Assembly (NCBI RefSeq): GCF_024586455.1
Contig: NC_065919.1
Location: 37,734,839 to 37,798,838 of the forward strand
Origin: Bactrocera neohumeralis
Lineage: Eukaryota > Arthropoda > Insecta > Diptera > Tephritidae
Direction: 5' to 3'
DNA: 64,000 nt
Shown: positions 22,011 through 34,399 of the stretch, piece by piece
Position numbering within the stretch: the stretch's first letter is position 1
Layout of the letters: each line of letters begins with the position of its first letter
The notes under the pieces: model-generated
The model's input: the letters and a program-made list of their open reading frames with translations, nothing else
What the model was told of the DNA's origin: nothing
Databases searched by the model: none
Made by a program: the position numbers and the translations under genes

Positions 22011-22600
22011 ATATGGATCGATTATTTTAGTTTTATTTTTAATAAAATATTCTATTTTAATACTATANAGTTGTGTTTCAATAATCATTCTTATTGGCAG
22101 GTGGAGCCCGTAAGTTAACAGAGACCTAAGCGCCGTTGTATTTTACCAACTGCGCTTAGGGTTCAAGTTGCTGTCACAATAATTAATTTGAAGTTATAGT
22201 GGTTTTTAAATAGGTGAAAAAATGGGGGCGCTAAAGAAATATTTATTCTCAAAGTGGGCGGTAGACAAAATAAGTTTGGGAACCACTGGTCTAGACTAAG
22301 TCTAGAATTTTTATTTAAAAGCCAATTTAAATATGCAGCTCTAATCTTCATCCACGTGAGCCTTCTATCTAGGTGAATACCAAGATATGTTACTTCGTTC
22401 ACTTGGGGTACTAAAATATTGTTTATTTTTACTGCCAGACAAATTTTTGGTCCAAGCGAGAATGTAACATGCTTACAAACGATACCCTGTGGAACACCAG
22501 CCCTTATCTGTCTTTCATCCGATATGAAACCTCCTACTTTCACCACAAATTTTCTATTATTTAAATAAGACTCCAATCTTATACAAGTATATAAAAATGA

Positions 22601-23139
22601 ATCGCAAAATGTGTTGCTAAGCGCATAACTCAACAACGCTTGCACCAATTTGGCCAATTCTTTTTTCTAAATGTTCACTGAGGTTCAAAGAAAAATTCCA
22701 ATAATTGCCGGAAAAGCCCTAAAACAGCCCTTTTCTTTTCCCATACAAACGAATGAATGTTTGTTTGTTAGTAACGCTAAGAGAACGGCTGCACCAATCT
22801 TGATGAAATTTTCAGAGGTTGTTCGTTGTGGATCGGGGAAGATAAAAAAAAATACCTTCTACTTTTCATGAGGAAAAGTCGGAAAATTGGGTAATTCAAA
22901 AAAGTAACTTTTTCCATACAATTTTTTTTCAATTTTTGTTTGTTTTGTTTCTCAATATATTGATTTGTAAATTATTTGAATCGTTCAATTCGCTTCCTTT
23001 TTTATTCCTGCTATTCAAAAGAAAAATTATTGAAAATTATTCAGTGAAAACTTTACGTGTGTTTCACACAAAGTGATCAATTACAGATTACAGTTTTTTA
23101 CGAAGCCACGAAGAGATCGCGCTAATATCGGTCAGCCTT
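22601..23139. other. Gene-free stretch
   Basis: Only short open frames and T-rich runs. Nothing recognised. Confidence 0.35.
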
Positions 23140-23790
23140 AATGCAGGCTGTATGGCGGGCCAGCTAAGGCAAGAAGTACTCCCAGGATGCGGTGACATAC
23201 GTGAGGAATTATGGATCGCGGTCAATCACCAAGCGATCGTCACGATGTCACAGCACGACTTTTCAAACAATAGTTACGATGTTTGATGGACTTTATCTTG
23301 AAGCAACGTATATGTGGTGCTGTTAGATGCTAGATGTACTTTGTTAAGTGGCAAAAGAGAGGTTTGCACCACGCACACATTTCTTTTTGGATGGTGGTTA
23401 CATCAGATCAAGTTGATGAAATCATTTCTGTTGAAATTCCTGATGCAGAGAAAGATTCAGTATTATAGGAAGTGATGAAAACCAATATAGTTCATGGACC
23501 TTGCGGGCACTACAATGCCACTATGGTTTGTATGTCTGACAATAAATGCACCAAACGTTATCCACGTGCTTTTCTTTCAGAAACACAAACTAGAAATCAT
23601 GGATATCCACTCTATCGGCGTCGCTCACCAGACGACAATGGCAGAACATTCAACATTCAATTTAGAATAGTGAATATCGAAGTTGACAACACACGGATCG
23701 TACTATATTCACCATTATTGTCTAATTCACATTCAAAACTCATATCAATGTTAAGTATTGCAGTTTGGTGTAATCGATAAAATACTTACC
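23140..23790 (+). pseudogene. Helitron Rep-domain relic
   Basis: The frames give DAVTYVRNYGS at about 23180 and a KWQKRGLHHAHIF-type segment near 23350. The latter contains the His-hydrophobic-His (HUH) motif of rolling-circle Rep proteins. Next come EIISVEIPDAEKDSVL, then at 23472-23780 NIVHGPCGHYNATMVCM, KCTKRYPRAFLSETQ, YPLYRRRSPDDNG and TRIVLYSPLL. This order is that of the Helitron RepHel protein, which nicks and joins single-stranded DNA during rolling-circle transposition. A stop at about 23467 and several shifts break it, and the second catalytic region and the helicase are missing here. A helicase relic is at 42255-43005. The window's many mini-me elements are thought to depend on related Helentron proteins. 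Confidence 0.8.
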
Positions 23791-25527
23791 GTTGTAAGTT
23801 GATTAACTGGATGTTAGGTACCGCGAATAGTTTTTATGAAGTTAAATGTGTTTTATGAATGAAACGTGAAATTTCATTTCGCTTTCAGTGGAAAACGTTC
23901 ACATACAAACACAGCCGAACAGGAGCGAGCCAAAAACTCGCAAACTTCGGCATATAATTTCCAGTTAAACTCGCATGTCCGCGTAGTTGCATCAAAGTCG
24001 CAAAGTACTCGAAAGTCACATGCGCTCAAATTTTGCTTGTAGAATAAGGATGAACTAACCAATTGAGGAGAACCACTGGTTTCAGGTACCCTCTATTATA
24101 GTCTCATTCGAAATTTATTTCAGTTCGACGACTAAAACTATATACACCCGCAGCTCAGAAAAAGTCAAGTAGCATGGTAAGTTCCACATGCAAATTAGTC
24201 CCGAAAGCTTTATGAAGAAAGCAAATATATGGAACTACCAAAAACCAGGAAATGGGATTCCTTCTGCGCGAAACACTTTCATTTTTATCTGGAAATATTA
24301 TTTTGCGATTTGCAAGCCTAAATTGTTAATTCTGTCCTTCTATCTTGCATTCATTTTGACTTTTTGCTTCTCATCTGTCAGGAAGCTTCGCTCAGCAGTA
24401 CTTCTGCGGACAGCAGCGTCGAATGCTTGAGCGCCACAAAGAATTCCTTCATCTGCATGGCACGTATGCGCTGTAGCTGTACGTTGTTGTTGTTGTTGCC
24501 TTTGCACTGGCCAATAACGGATGCTACTAATCTTGAAGGGGTGCGTCAGCTTAAGACCACCACTGTTGCTGTTGCCACTCTGGACAGACCGGCGCTATCA
24601 TCGCTGTTGCTGTCTGAGCTAGTACACCCATTTATGGCAATGTTACCGCCGGCAGTGGCCTTCTTCTAGCAGACCGCTCGCTACTAAAACGGTTGTGGGT
24701 TAGCAACGGCATCAATGCACTGCTGAGGTAAAGGAATCGTGATGACATCAGCTATTGTGGTAGCTCTGCCATGGTTGTCTCATACTTGGCGAACATGATG
24801 CCGTGCAAAGGCTGCTAGTATGGCGTTAACCGATGGTGGCAAAGATAAAAGCGATACAACACAATAGATTGTGAGCGCGGCTATGAGTAAAGCGTGATCC
24901 TAAGGCCGAACGTGAAGTAAGCGAAAACGCTGGCTCGCTTATCTCGGTCTGAGGCGGTCTATGTATTGTTGGCCACTTGGCAAGATCCCTTTTGCCACTC
25001 GCTTCTTTTATTGTCAGCTACTTGGCATTCTTAATTGATGTTGCCCCAATTTGCTTCTACGTTATCTACGTTTGATCCAGGTAATTTCTTTTCTACAAGA
25101 AACTGAAAGTTACTCAATATATGTTGCTTTATATTAGTATTAGAGTCATAGGCGTCCATCTCTGGATGCCTGTGGCATATTTGGGAATTAACCACGAAGC
25201 GGCTAGTAGCCCACCCAGGTATGGCTTTGGGGATTGCGGCATAGTTTGGAGTACTGATTCCCTTCTGCTTTTTCGATGGGCGGGCCAAGGTTTACTGCAT
25301 TCGCTAGGCTGATGCCTACCACTGCGTTGCCATTTGTTTGTATTGTTCACGAATGCTTGAAATGAAAAATATATTGCCATTTTCTATTATATTGCATGTG
25401 TGACTGCACGTTGATATAATTGGTAATGTTCCGATGTACTATTTGTATAAGATGAAGTATTATTTTTACGCCATTTACACAAAAATTATGTTAGAAATTC
25501 TACAAGTGTCTATAAAATTTTAAACAA
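23791..25527. other. Gene-free stretch
   Basis: No recognised gene. About 24360-24700 is richer in GC, with a TTG/GCTGTTGC-rich segment whose open frame (24364-24669) is low-complexity. The minus-strand frame at 25031-25288 (MARPSKKQKGISTP) is unassigned. Confidence 0.35.
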
Positions 25528-26072
25528 AACTAGTAAGGAAGAGCTAAGTTTGAGTGCAGCCGAAGATTTTATACTCTTGCAACTCGCAAGAATCAAAGCC
25601 AGAGAAATACTTTAAGGTGTAAAACCAATCATATAGAGTCGGATGTTCGAAAATCCTGACATTAGTTATATAGGGGCTTGGCCAAGTTTTCGCTCAAATT
25701 TATCTATTTTAGGCACAAAGATACACTGTTATGAATAAAACACGCTCTCTTTTTTCATAACTCAATTATTGGCCGATATATGCAGCATAAAGTCACCTGG
25801 AAGTTCGAAAATCTTTATATAAAGAATATCAAGTGGAATTAAAAATTGTGCTATATAGGAAGTAGGCATGGTTATTGTGGTTATTGTGTATTTCGTCTAT
25901 TTTCACAATGTGACATAAGAATGTTAGAAGAATAGCGCGTACTAAATTTTGTCTAAATTGGTCCGGTAGAGATATGAGATGGCTCCCGTAAAGCACTCTC
26001 ATACCATCTCGGTGGGAAAGTTTAATGTCTCTGGCGTATTTAGTTATTGATTTATCGCGCTTTTAGCAGCTC
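25528..26072 (+). mobile_element. mini-me-like element, type B, truncated
   Basis: The copy starts at the diverged end block ACTAGTAAGGAAGAGCTAAG, with TTTTATACTCTTGCAACTCG and ATCAAAGCCAGAGAAATACT. A body with AGTAGGCATGGTTATTGTGG (about 25860) aligns with the type B copy at 31348. The right end is lost at 26072, where sequence like the hAT 5' region begins. Confidence 0.6.
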
Positions 26073-26230
26073 GACAGGCAAAAGTTTATAGCATACTAAG
26101 GGTCAAATCTATTGCTATTGCAGTTGGGAAATTTTTTATGTGGGCATTTTATATCTTGATATATCATTTTTAGAATGACGCTGAGCAGATTCGAACTCTT
26201 GAACGGTTTAAAAGTGTGAAGAGCATAAAA
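26073..26230 (+). mobile_element. hAT-derived fragment
   Basis: The block TCGACAGGCAAAAGTTTATA through CTGAGCAGATTCGAACTCTT matches the hAT 5' region at about 19488-19650 (TCGACAGGATAGAATTTATA ... GAGCTCTTGAA) in order and spacing, with many substitutions. It is a small relic without a terminus. Confidence 0.5.
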
Positions 26231-26927
26231 AAGTGTAGGTTATTATTATTTATTCGAACTACTGCATTTTTAATACAAATCTACATACATATATTATCTT
26301 TTTATAATATTACTGATTTCAATAATTTTTCCAGAATATTCATTGATCTACTTGAAGATACTAATTTCAGTAAAAAATATCTACACATACATATGCCAAC
26401 AATCAATTTTTTTAATTTTCTGGTAAATAATATATGGTAACTTTTAACTATCCAAACATCTTTGCGACCCATGTGGTTCTTATAATTTTACATTTTTACA
26501 TATTTTAAGCAAATAATTAAGTAGAGTTTAACTCTGAACTGAACTGAAACTGAAAATGCAAGTCGAAGAAAATACGCATCGCAATCGCATGCCGGAGAGT
26601 AGAGGTTTGCTTAACAAAATGTAAGGACTTCTCAAGTACCCGCTCGGGATGCACCGAAGCTATAATATCCTTCACAAATAAAAAGGTTTCCAAGAACTTG
26701 ATTTTGGTCGGTTGGATATTGTCGCTGTCTTGGATAATAATTTATGATTTTTTTTAAATATATCTACTCAATTTTGCCTTACAAAGTCTTGATTTTGATC
26801 GTTCAGTTTGTTTGGCAGCCGATAAGTTACTTTTTGGGGAGGAAAAGCGTTTCTTCGCGTATGTATCATTAGTGTTTAGTAAACGCTTGTCTTTCTGAAG
26901 TGCATAAAGTACATTCGGCGATATTTA

Positions 26928-27600
26928 CGATGAGTGAAATTATTCAGTAATGAAGTTCCATTAAATTTTGTGGGCGGAATGAAATTTCTGGTGACGAAAC
27001 GTTCAAAATGTTGCAAACGGCTTTCGGTGATAATTGTTTGCTGCGAGCAAATGTTTTTGATTGATACAAATTGGTTCCAAAATCATTAAATGTTTTTTGA
27101 AAAAGAGCGTCGCGTTAACGCCTATGAAATAATTCTTTCCGACTACCAGGATGTCACAAAATGTATGAGTACTGGCGGTGAGTCTTGGATATATCCTTAC
27201 GACCCAGAAACAGACGATCATTCGGACGAATATAATGGCAAAGGTGAGGTAAGCCGAAAAAAACCAAGTCCTAGCTCGTCAAAAATCAATGTTATATGTA
27301 TTGATATTCTTTCGATTATCGAGGTGTGATGCACTCCGAATTTCTTCCGACCAAACTGTCAACAAGGAATAGAATTTAAGGGTTAGGCGTCAACCAATAT
27401 CGTGCGGCAACCACCGCATTCATTTAGTTTAGCTCCGTGCGTTTCGGCTATTCAGCAAACTCAAAGGACCGCTAAGGGGAAACCGTTGTGAGTCAAATGA
27501 AAACATTAAACGTGAATCGTTAATCCTGTTTCGAGGATTGTAAAAACCGTTGACACAAGTGGATTGGGGTTAAAGAAAATAACTTTTAGGGGGACGACTT
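26928..27600 (+). pseudogene. Mariner transposase relic (same lineage as 6314-7220)
   Basis: The start resembles MSEIIQ, then ETFKMLQTAFGDNCLLRANV (about 26990-27055). A deletion follows, then FEKERRVNAYEIILSDYQ and STGGESWIYPYDPET (27090-27220). The latter is the first catalytic site, with GGE in place of GDE. A frameshifted HSEFLPTKL-like region, a PQPP-like segment and APCVSAIQQTQR-like remnants follow. The second catalytic region has been deleted. It is less complete than the copy at 6314. No terminal repeats were recognised. Confidence 0.75.
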
Positions 27601-28485
27601 AGATTTTGAAAAAAAATTAAGAAATACATACAGACCGACGAACGAGCTGTGAACATTTATATTTGTATACTTTAGGGTCTTCCACGATTCCTTCAGAGCG
27701 TTACAAAGTATATTTTTCGTAAATAAGACAAATTTTGTTTTTAAAGATATGGGGTTTGGAGAGCGTGTTTGCCGATTTCATATATTTTAAACATAAAACT
27801 ACCACACTCCAAAACTGAGGACCAAATGCATAAAGCACGTTTATATACGGTTGCCAAGCGGTTACTATGCGAGTGCTAACAGCCATATAAAATAGCGGTG
27901 CCAATATATGTATTATAAATTCACTGAATACGAGTATAACAAAATAGGACTCTCATAAACTAATGGCTAATATATTATAGTATAGTATTATTTCTCTGTT
28001 TCGATGTTGCCATATCTTTGGCGTTCTATATTTGCGTTTTTAAGCTGACAGTTCGGTATGGCTTCATTTTACTTTTTGTCGCTCAATTACGTGGCCCTAA
28101 AAACATTCATCATCAGTCACATTTGCTAAGCTAGTACAATAACGGCAGCAGTGGCTATCTGCAGATATTTCAATCTTGACATTCTAATTTATTTCGTCTC
28201 GATTTCAACTGCATTGGCATTAGTTTAAATCGACCGTTGTGCTGAAGGCTACTAGTTGGCATAGATTTGACAGCGCAGCAATTAAGCTGATAAAGTCAGA
28301 AATATCAATTGAATTTGGTAGAGTTTTTTTGAAATAAGAGCATGTCTGTATTAAGACAGCAAATAAATAGCAGCTAAAAAATGGAAAAGAAGGTTTTCTA
28401 ATAAAATAGATTGAGACCAGCAAATGATGAAACAGGATTTCAATTAAAAGAAGTAGGAACTAGTAGGGAATAAATATAATAAAAA
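27601..28485. other. Gene-free stretch
   Basis: AT-rich. Nothing supported on either strand. Confidence 0.35.
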
Positions 28486-28880
28486 CAAGTAAGGGAGGCT
28501 AAGTTCGGGGGTAACTGAACATTTCATACTCTTGCCTAGATCAACGCTAAGAAAATATCTTTGGGTACAAATGTCTAGGGCAAGTTTTCTCTCGATTGTT
28601 GCGGATATATGCCGTAGAATATAAACTAGACGTAGGTATAAGCGAGCTAAAGAAATTATTAATCCAATTAAACCCATTATTATTAGAAAAATGTTCTGTT
28701 CGAATTTCTATAATATATCTCACAAATTAACCGATATTTTAGGTAAAAAGTAATTTGAACTTTGATTCACATATTCGGTATCAGTGGGCTTGAATAGTTT
28801 GGAAAATGTTGGATCATAAAGAGGCCTATTTCAAGCACACTATTCGGGCATACTTTTATCCATGAACTTCATTTGCGTAC
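28486..28880 (+). mobile_element. mini-me-like element, type B, left part
   Basis: ACAAGTAAGGGAGGCTAAGT, a decayed GTTCGG/CTGAAC hairpin and CATACTCTTGC mark a type B end. The following sequence keeps the GGCAAGTTTTCTCTCGATTG block and fades by about 28880. Confidence 0.55.
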
Positions 28881-29189
28881 TGCGTCTCTATTATTTGATA
28901 TGAGATCGTAATATAATGAATTAAAAACATAATTTTGTGTTAATAGTGGAAAATGGACTTCTCCCTTATAACAACTCATAGTGAAGGTGTTTTTTTCACG
29001 CATTTTAGACTCTGAAGCAAAAAAGCGGTATTTCAACCAATGCACATTTGAACGAACCTCGCAATCGAAAAGATTTATCACAAAATAAAACGAATGATAA
29101 CAAAAGTTACATATTTTTTCTTCAATGCGTGTTTTGTTTTCAGAAGCAGGATTGAATGAATATATCCGGACAAAACTTTGCGCGAAAGT

Positions 29190-29690
29190 GCATTTGAGAT
29201 ATGTATGCCACCTTATGACTGAAAATTGCATAAATAGAACTTTTCAAACCCTTTGGTACTCTATATGTGCTTATAGTTGAATTTTTATCGAAAATACCGG
29301 TCACTGTGTAAGAGTCTGTGTGTCAAAAATGAGTTGAATCGGATCAATACTTCCCTTTGCCCCATACATTTAATATAAAGATTTTCGAACCTCAGCGAAT
29401 ATGTGAGTGATCTTAATAAAAGGGAGAGAGCGTGTTTCCCTGATAACGGTGCATATTTGTGTTTAGAATGAAAAAAATCGGGTGAAACCTCGCCCCAGAC
29501 CCCATATAACTAAAAAACTTATGTTCAAAGAGTACGAAAAGTTTGGTTTTACCTGAACTTAGCTCTTCCTTAGTTGTTTAATATGAAGTTTTGACAACAA
29601 CTGAGGATATTTCCCCGTCTTTAGTCCTTGCAAGTTGTAAAAGTATAAAATGTTCAGTTATACTCAAATTTAGCCTTTCTTGTTATCCTT
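29190..29690 (-). mobile_element. mini-me-like type B ends in tandem, reverse orientation
   Basis: Two reversed type B ends occur one after the other: GGTTTTACCTGAACTTAGCT to about 29578, and GTATAAAATGTTCAGTTATA to about 29690. The body upstream (GCCACCTTATGACTG, CAAAAATGAGTTGAATCGGA) aligns with 41990-42215 and 49760-50236. This looks like another head-to-tail pair, like that at 950-3889. Confidence 0.6.
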
Positions 29691-29885
29691 AAATTCAACA
29701 CTTTCACTTATGCCTGGCTATGTTGGTGTGTGTCTCTACGTCGATGCTTCTTTTTTCGCTCTTTATTTGCGTAAGTTTTTTAGGTTATGAGCTATGGTGA
29801 TTTGTTTATTTCGGTAGCCAGTTAAATGCTCGAGAGTGGCGAATATTGGCGCGACGTTTTTCTTCGAGGGGAACAAAACTAGTAT

Positions 29886-30545
29886 TTAACAAGTAAGGAA
29901 GGGCTAAGTTCGGGTGTCACCGAACATTTTATACTCTCGCATGATAAAGTTATAATCCATATTATACGTCATACATCTGTATTTTTTAAAGTTTTATTCC
30001 GAATATTGGTTCCTAATGTATATATGTATATTATACAGAGAAGGCATCAGATGCAATTCAAAATAGCTTTATATTAGAAGAAGGCGTGGTTGTGAACCGA
30101 TTTCACCCATATTTCGTGCATGTCATCAGGGTGCTAAGAAAATATTACATACCGAATTTCATTGAAATTGTGGAAAATATGGTTTTTGGTCCAATATTAA
30201 TCATTTTAGTTATTTTCATAACCTTTTTATATTATTATCCTTCCATTTTTGAACTGCATTAAATGATAGATATACATGGCTATAGTAGTTTCACAAATTA
30301 TATATAAAACAATTGGGTCCAAATATGCATGCGTTTGAACCTTTATTTATGGCTTAGTTATTCTGGGCGTGGCAAATTTGGCCCATCTTCGAATTAACCT
30401 ATTGCCATTCTTTCATCATGATTCTCAAGATTTATCTATAACACGGACGGACAGACGGACGGACAGACAGACATCCGGATTTCGAAGATCACTTTGGTAT
30501 ATATATCGTATAAATAATACTTCGCAACATTGTTGCGAGAGAAAA
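29886..30545 (+). mobile_element. mini-me-like element, type A, internally eroded
   Basis: Both ends are present (AACAAGTAAGGAAGGGCTAA at 29888 and TTGTTGCGAGAG near 30541), but the body has many separate deletions. Only parts of three GC-box regions survive. The GTCY tract is at 30445-30473. A second, even more eroded piece of the same type follows at 30555-30800, with the AAGTTTTATT, GCATGCGTTTGAAC and TTGCCATTCT blocks repeated in the same order. Confidence 0.7.
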
Positions 30546-30800
30546 ATTAGAAAGTTCCATAACTACTATACATCTGTAAAGTTTTATTGAATATGAGTTC
30601 ATGTATAAACATATGATATACGTTGGAATTTTCTATTTCAGGATTAGAGTGTAAAATCAAATATTAATTATTGTGTTTCATATATTATCCATTAAGATAA
30701 TATATACACTACTTATATATACTTTCGCATGCGTTTGAACCAATTCTGAAATAATTATTGCCATTCTGATTGAGATATCTATAACACAAGAATTCTGATC

Positions 30801-31347
30801 GCATAAATCGCCTCTTTAGGTATTGAAAATTTTGACTTACTTTTTTGTAAATAAACAAAAGTCATTAGCGGGACTTTACGTAAGTCAAAACAGTTGATTA
30901 AGTCGTGTCAGTCACATTGTCGTAATGAAGAGTAATACGTCTTCGGTGACTGGTTTTACTGATTTCACGAAAGACAACTGGCGAAATAGGTGTTGTGTAC
31001 CACTCAGAATTAATTTTTTTGCGTTGTACTATTGGCATTGTTGCGACAGAAAACAGGCAACCATTAGCTTCGAAGATGTAAAAAAATAATCGCGCGGAAA
31101 TGTTAGCGATTTAATTCCATTTTTGGACCGAGATTAATATTTAAAGTTACTGTAAATAACACAAATAGCGGTCGTATGTCAAAACATTCTTTGTATTTAT
31201 AACTTCAAAAGTACGATAAATTTGTGTGTTATCAGATCGCAGCAATAGGGTTGCCACTTTATACGTCATAGTTTCCTCAAATAAATATGTTGGCATTCAT
31301 TATTATAGGTGATAGGTGATTTCAATTTCAAATAATATCAAATACAA
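30801..31347. other. Gene-free stretch
   Basis: Nothing recognised apart from a short inverted repeat (TTTTGACTTAC at about 30831 and GTAAGTCAAAAC at about 30880). Confidence 0.3.
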
Positions 31348-32060
31348 ATAAAAAGTAAAGAAGACTAATTTCGAGTGTAACCTAACATTTTATACTCTTG
31401 CAATAGCATGGCTCAAAGCAGAGGAATAACTTTAGGTGTTGGCAAAAATTTATATCACAAAATGTTGCGAAAGAATTCAGCATTCATTACTCTAAAAAAC
31501 CGTAAAATTTTAAAATCCTGATATTAGTTATATAGCGGCTAGGACAAGTTTTCACCACATTATCCATTTTAGGCGCAAATATATATACTGGTATATCATT
31601 ATCTGGAGAGGATTCTCTCAAAATGTCAATTATAAATTTAATACATTATGCTTCCGCCAAAAATTCACCAAAGGCAAAGGGACTCACATTTTCGATATAT
31701 GGGAGCTTGAAAACTTATGCTCGGGTTTTGACAATTTTTTGACATCACATGGCATTCATTAAAAGCAAAGTCTTATCCTGATATATTCATTGGTCCTCGA
31801 TTTATATATTGGAAAGTCAAGGAAGCAAATGGATTTTAAAGTTGTTTTGAATACATAGAAAGTAGGCGTGGTAGTGATCTCATATCGCATATTTTCACAC
31901 TGTACATAAGAAAGCCAAACTAATGTTATATACTAAATTTGGTCGAAATCGGTCTTGTGGGTGGTAACTATTTTGAAGCCATCATAAGAGGAGTTGAAAA
32001 TATGTATCTGTGCACATTTCAATGATATACTTAGCTTGGATGGTGTGGGAGTTATATGCG
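31348..32060 (+). mobile_element. mini-me-like element, type B
   Basis: The type B end block (AAAGTAAAGAAGACTAATTT, TTTTATACTCTTGCAATAGC) leads into the longest type B body here. Blocks include TATATAGCGGCTAGGACAAG, CTGATATATTCATTGGTCCT, GAAAGTAGGCGTGGTAGTGA and CATATTTTCACACTGTACAT. The single GGCGTGG site near 31865 parallels the repeated GC-box sites of type A. The right end is not clear. Confidence 0.55.
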
Positions 32061-32149
32061 TTAAACTTCTTATAGAGAGCCCTCTTTAAAGATGTTCAAA
32101 CCACAAGTGTCGTTAATTAATGCGATCCGTTGCATTAACATATTGAGTG

Positions 32150-33240
32150 CCATGTCGCACGTTTTGTACGACACCTAATATTTCGTGAGGTGCCACGTCG
32201 CACGAAAATGTACTACAGGGGATGTTTCGCATTCTACCTTGTCGTACGCATTCGTGTGACATTACTTGAAAGTTTTTGGTCCAATTTTCATAGCGCTATG
32301 ATAATTTTTGTTTGTTTTATTTTAATATACCTGAGGTATGTATATTTTGTGTTTGATTATTTATTTAAATTAACATTCAGATATATATGTATGTATACCA
32401 GAGTGATTAAAAAAAAATAAAATTTTTTCCTTTGACACTCGGAAAAATAGGTTCCTAGACACCTCTCAGAAAGCCTGTCCAAACATGAGTTTCATCACTC
32501 ATAAAATTCTTTTTTCATTGAGTTATAAAATTCATAAGAAATAAAAAATTTTCCCAAAAATTATCAAACTTTAACTGTTAATATCTTTTAAACGTTTGGG
32601 TTTACGAAAAAATCATAGTAGACCTTTTTTGTAGAGCATTCAATTTCCTACAAAATGTAAGGAACAAGATATTTTTTCAAGTAGTTGGAAGCGAGATATA
32701 AATTTCTCTATCTGATAATAAGAAAAAATAGAAAACTGTATGTAGGAGGATCTTCCCGTTACAATTAAAAACTCATGTTTGGAGAGGCTTTCTTTAGAGG
32801 TGTCTAATTTTTTACCTATTTTTCTCAGTACCAAACGAAAAAATGAATTTTTTTTTTCTGAATCACCTATTTTTCCGAGTAATGTATACATACATATATA
32901 CATATATTTTTTTAAGGTGCGTATATTTTGGAAAACAATCAATACATAATTGGGGTGTATTGGGACATTGTGGGCAATAATCAATCAAAAATCAGCACTC
33001 GCTTCCAAAGTCCCCAATATTTCAATTTCTCTAACCTTTCGCTTCGCCATTTTTAACTTATTCTTACAAATCAATCTAAAGAATTTAAATAAAAAAGTAA
33101 AACAAAAATAAAATCAAAATAAAACTAATAAATACAAAACAAACAAAGAAATTACAAAAAACCACGTCGCACATTTTCGTTCGACAGCGATTTTTACGAT
33201 TCCCTTGTCGTCATGCAGTCGTACAAGAACATGCGACGTA
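32150..33240. mobile_element. Candidate inverted-repeat element with GTCGCAC motifs
   Basis: CCATGTCGCACGTTTTGTAC (32150) pairs with the complement of GTCGTACAAGAACATGCGAC (ending 33240). A second GTCGCAC lies just inside each end (CCACGTCGCACGAAAATGTA at about 32193, CCACGTCGCACATTTTCGTT at about 33170), here in direct order. About 1.1 kb lies between. I do not know the family and saw no transposase. A second inverted repeat lies inside. Confidence 0.45.
32402..32868. repeat. Inverted-repeat (fold-back) unit
   Basis: 32402-32492 (AGTGATTAAAAAAAAATAAA ... TAGACACCTCTCAGAAAGCC ... CAAACATGAGTTT) is repeated as its complement at 32771-32868 with moderate divergence. The arms are about 90-98 bp and the spacer about 280 bp. 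This is consistent with a MITE nested in the larger element at 32150-33240. Confidence 0.65.
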
Positions 33241-33254
33241 CGAAAACAATTATA

Positions 33255-34262
33255 ACAAGTAATTAAGGGCTAAGTTCGGGTGTCACCGAACATTTTATAC
33301 TCTCGTATGATAAAGTGATAATCGAGATTTCATTATACGTCATTTACATATTTTTCAAATACCGTATTTTTGTAAAGTTTTATTCCGCTATCATCATTGG
33401 TTCCTAATGTATATATATTATACAGAGAAGGCATCAGATGGAATTCAAAATAGCGTTATATTGGAAGAAGGCGTGGTTGTGAACCGATTTCACCTATATT
33501 TCGTACATGTCATCAGGGTGCTAAGAAAATATTATATACCGAATTTCATTGAAATTGGTGGAGTAGTTCCTGAGATATGGTTTTTGGTCCATAAGTGGGC
33601 GACGCCACACCCATTTTCAATTTTTAAAAAAAGCCTGGGTGCAGCTTCCTTCTGCCATTTCTCCCGTAAAATTTAGTGTTTCTGACGTTTTTTATTAGTC
33701 GGTTAACGCACTTTTAGTGATTTTCTTTGTATGGGAGGTGGGCGAGGTTATTATCCGATTACTTCCATTTTTGAACTGTATATGGAAATGCCTGAAGGAA
33801 ACGACTCTATAGAATTTGGTTGACATAGCTATAGTAGTTTCCGAGATATGTACAAAAAACTTAGTAGGGGGCGGGGCCACGCCCACTTTTCCAAAAAAAT
33901 TAGGTCCAAATATGCCCCTCCCTAATGCGATCCTTTGTGCCAAATTTCACTTTAATATCTTTATTTATGGCTTAGTTATGACACCATCTTCGAACTTAAC
34001 CTATGGAGCCAAGGAATACGTGTACCAAGTTTCATCATGATATCTCAATTTTTACTCAAGTTACAGCTTGCACGGACGGACGGACGGACAGACGGACGGA
34101 CGGACAGACAGACATCCGGATGTCGACTCTACTCGTCACCATGATCACTTTGGTATATATAACCCTATATCGGACTCTTTTAGTTTTAGGACTTACAAAC
34201 AACCGTTATGTGAACAAAACTATAATACTCTCCTTAGCAACATTGTTGCGAGATTATAAAAA
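33255..34262 (+). mobile_element. mini-me-like element, type A, near complete
   Basis: Both ends and both hairpins are present. GC-box sites are at about 33470, 33600, 33741 and 33872; the fifth, seen in other copies, falls in a deletion near 33985. The GTCY tract (34071-34114) is among the longest here. The sequence closely follows the reversed copy at 7670-8689. Confidence 0.8.
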
Positions 34263-34399
34263 CCAAAGTGAACAATGAATGGATCAGATATACATTCTGT
34301 CAAGAAAGTATCGGTAATTCTTCATTTCCCCCCTCTCATCTCCCGCTTATATGGAAGATAGGAAAATTTTTTTTACTGGACCTTAATTATGATGCCAAA

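Larger units (their letters stand above)
19156..22288 (+). mobile_element. hAT transposon with 8-bp target duplication
   Basis: The ends CAGTGTTTCCCAAAGTGGGC and the complement of TTTGGGAACCACTG form the CAGTGGTTCCCAAA-type inverted repeat common in hAT elements. The flanks carry a perfect 8-bp duplication GTCTAGAC (19148-19155 and 22289-22296), the length expected for hAT. The element is 3133 bp. Inside are a broken BED/hAT transposase gene (19998 to about 22010) and a type A mini-me (21227-21743). GGGGGCG/CGCCCCC-rich blocks lie just within both ends. A similar 5' internal piece lies at 26073-26230. One undetermined base is at 22068. Confidence 0.9.
18966..22600 (-). pseudogene. Jockey-like RT fragment split by the hAT element
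   Basis: Two minus-strand pieces join across the hAT insertion. Upstream piece, about 22600-22297: RLESYLNNRKFVVKVGGFIS, DERQIRAGVPQG (RT palm), a deletion that removes the YADD region, then NNILVPQVNEVTYLGIHLDR and YLNWLLNKNSRLSLD. Downstream piece, 19147-18966: KPIWMYGIQLWGTTCA, IQRFQSKILRTITCSPWYMR. The two pieces are contiguous in protein once the hAT and one copy of its 8-bp duplication are removed. A related jockey-like element is at 43703-48060, which shares the LESYLxNxKFxVKV signature. It is truncated at both ends. Confidence 0.8.
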
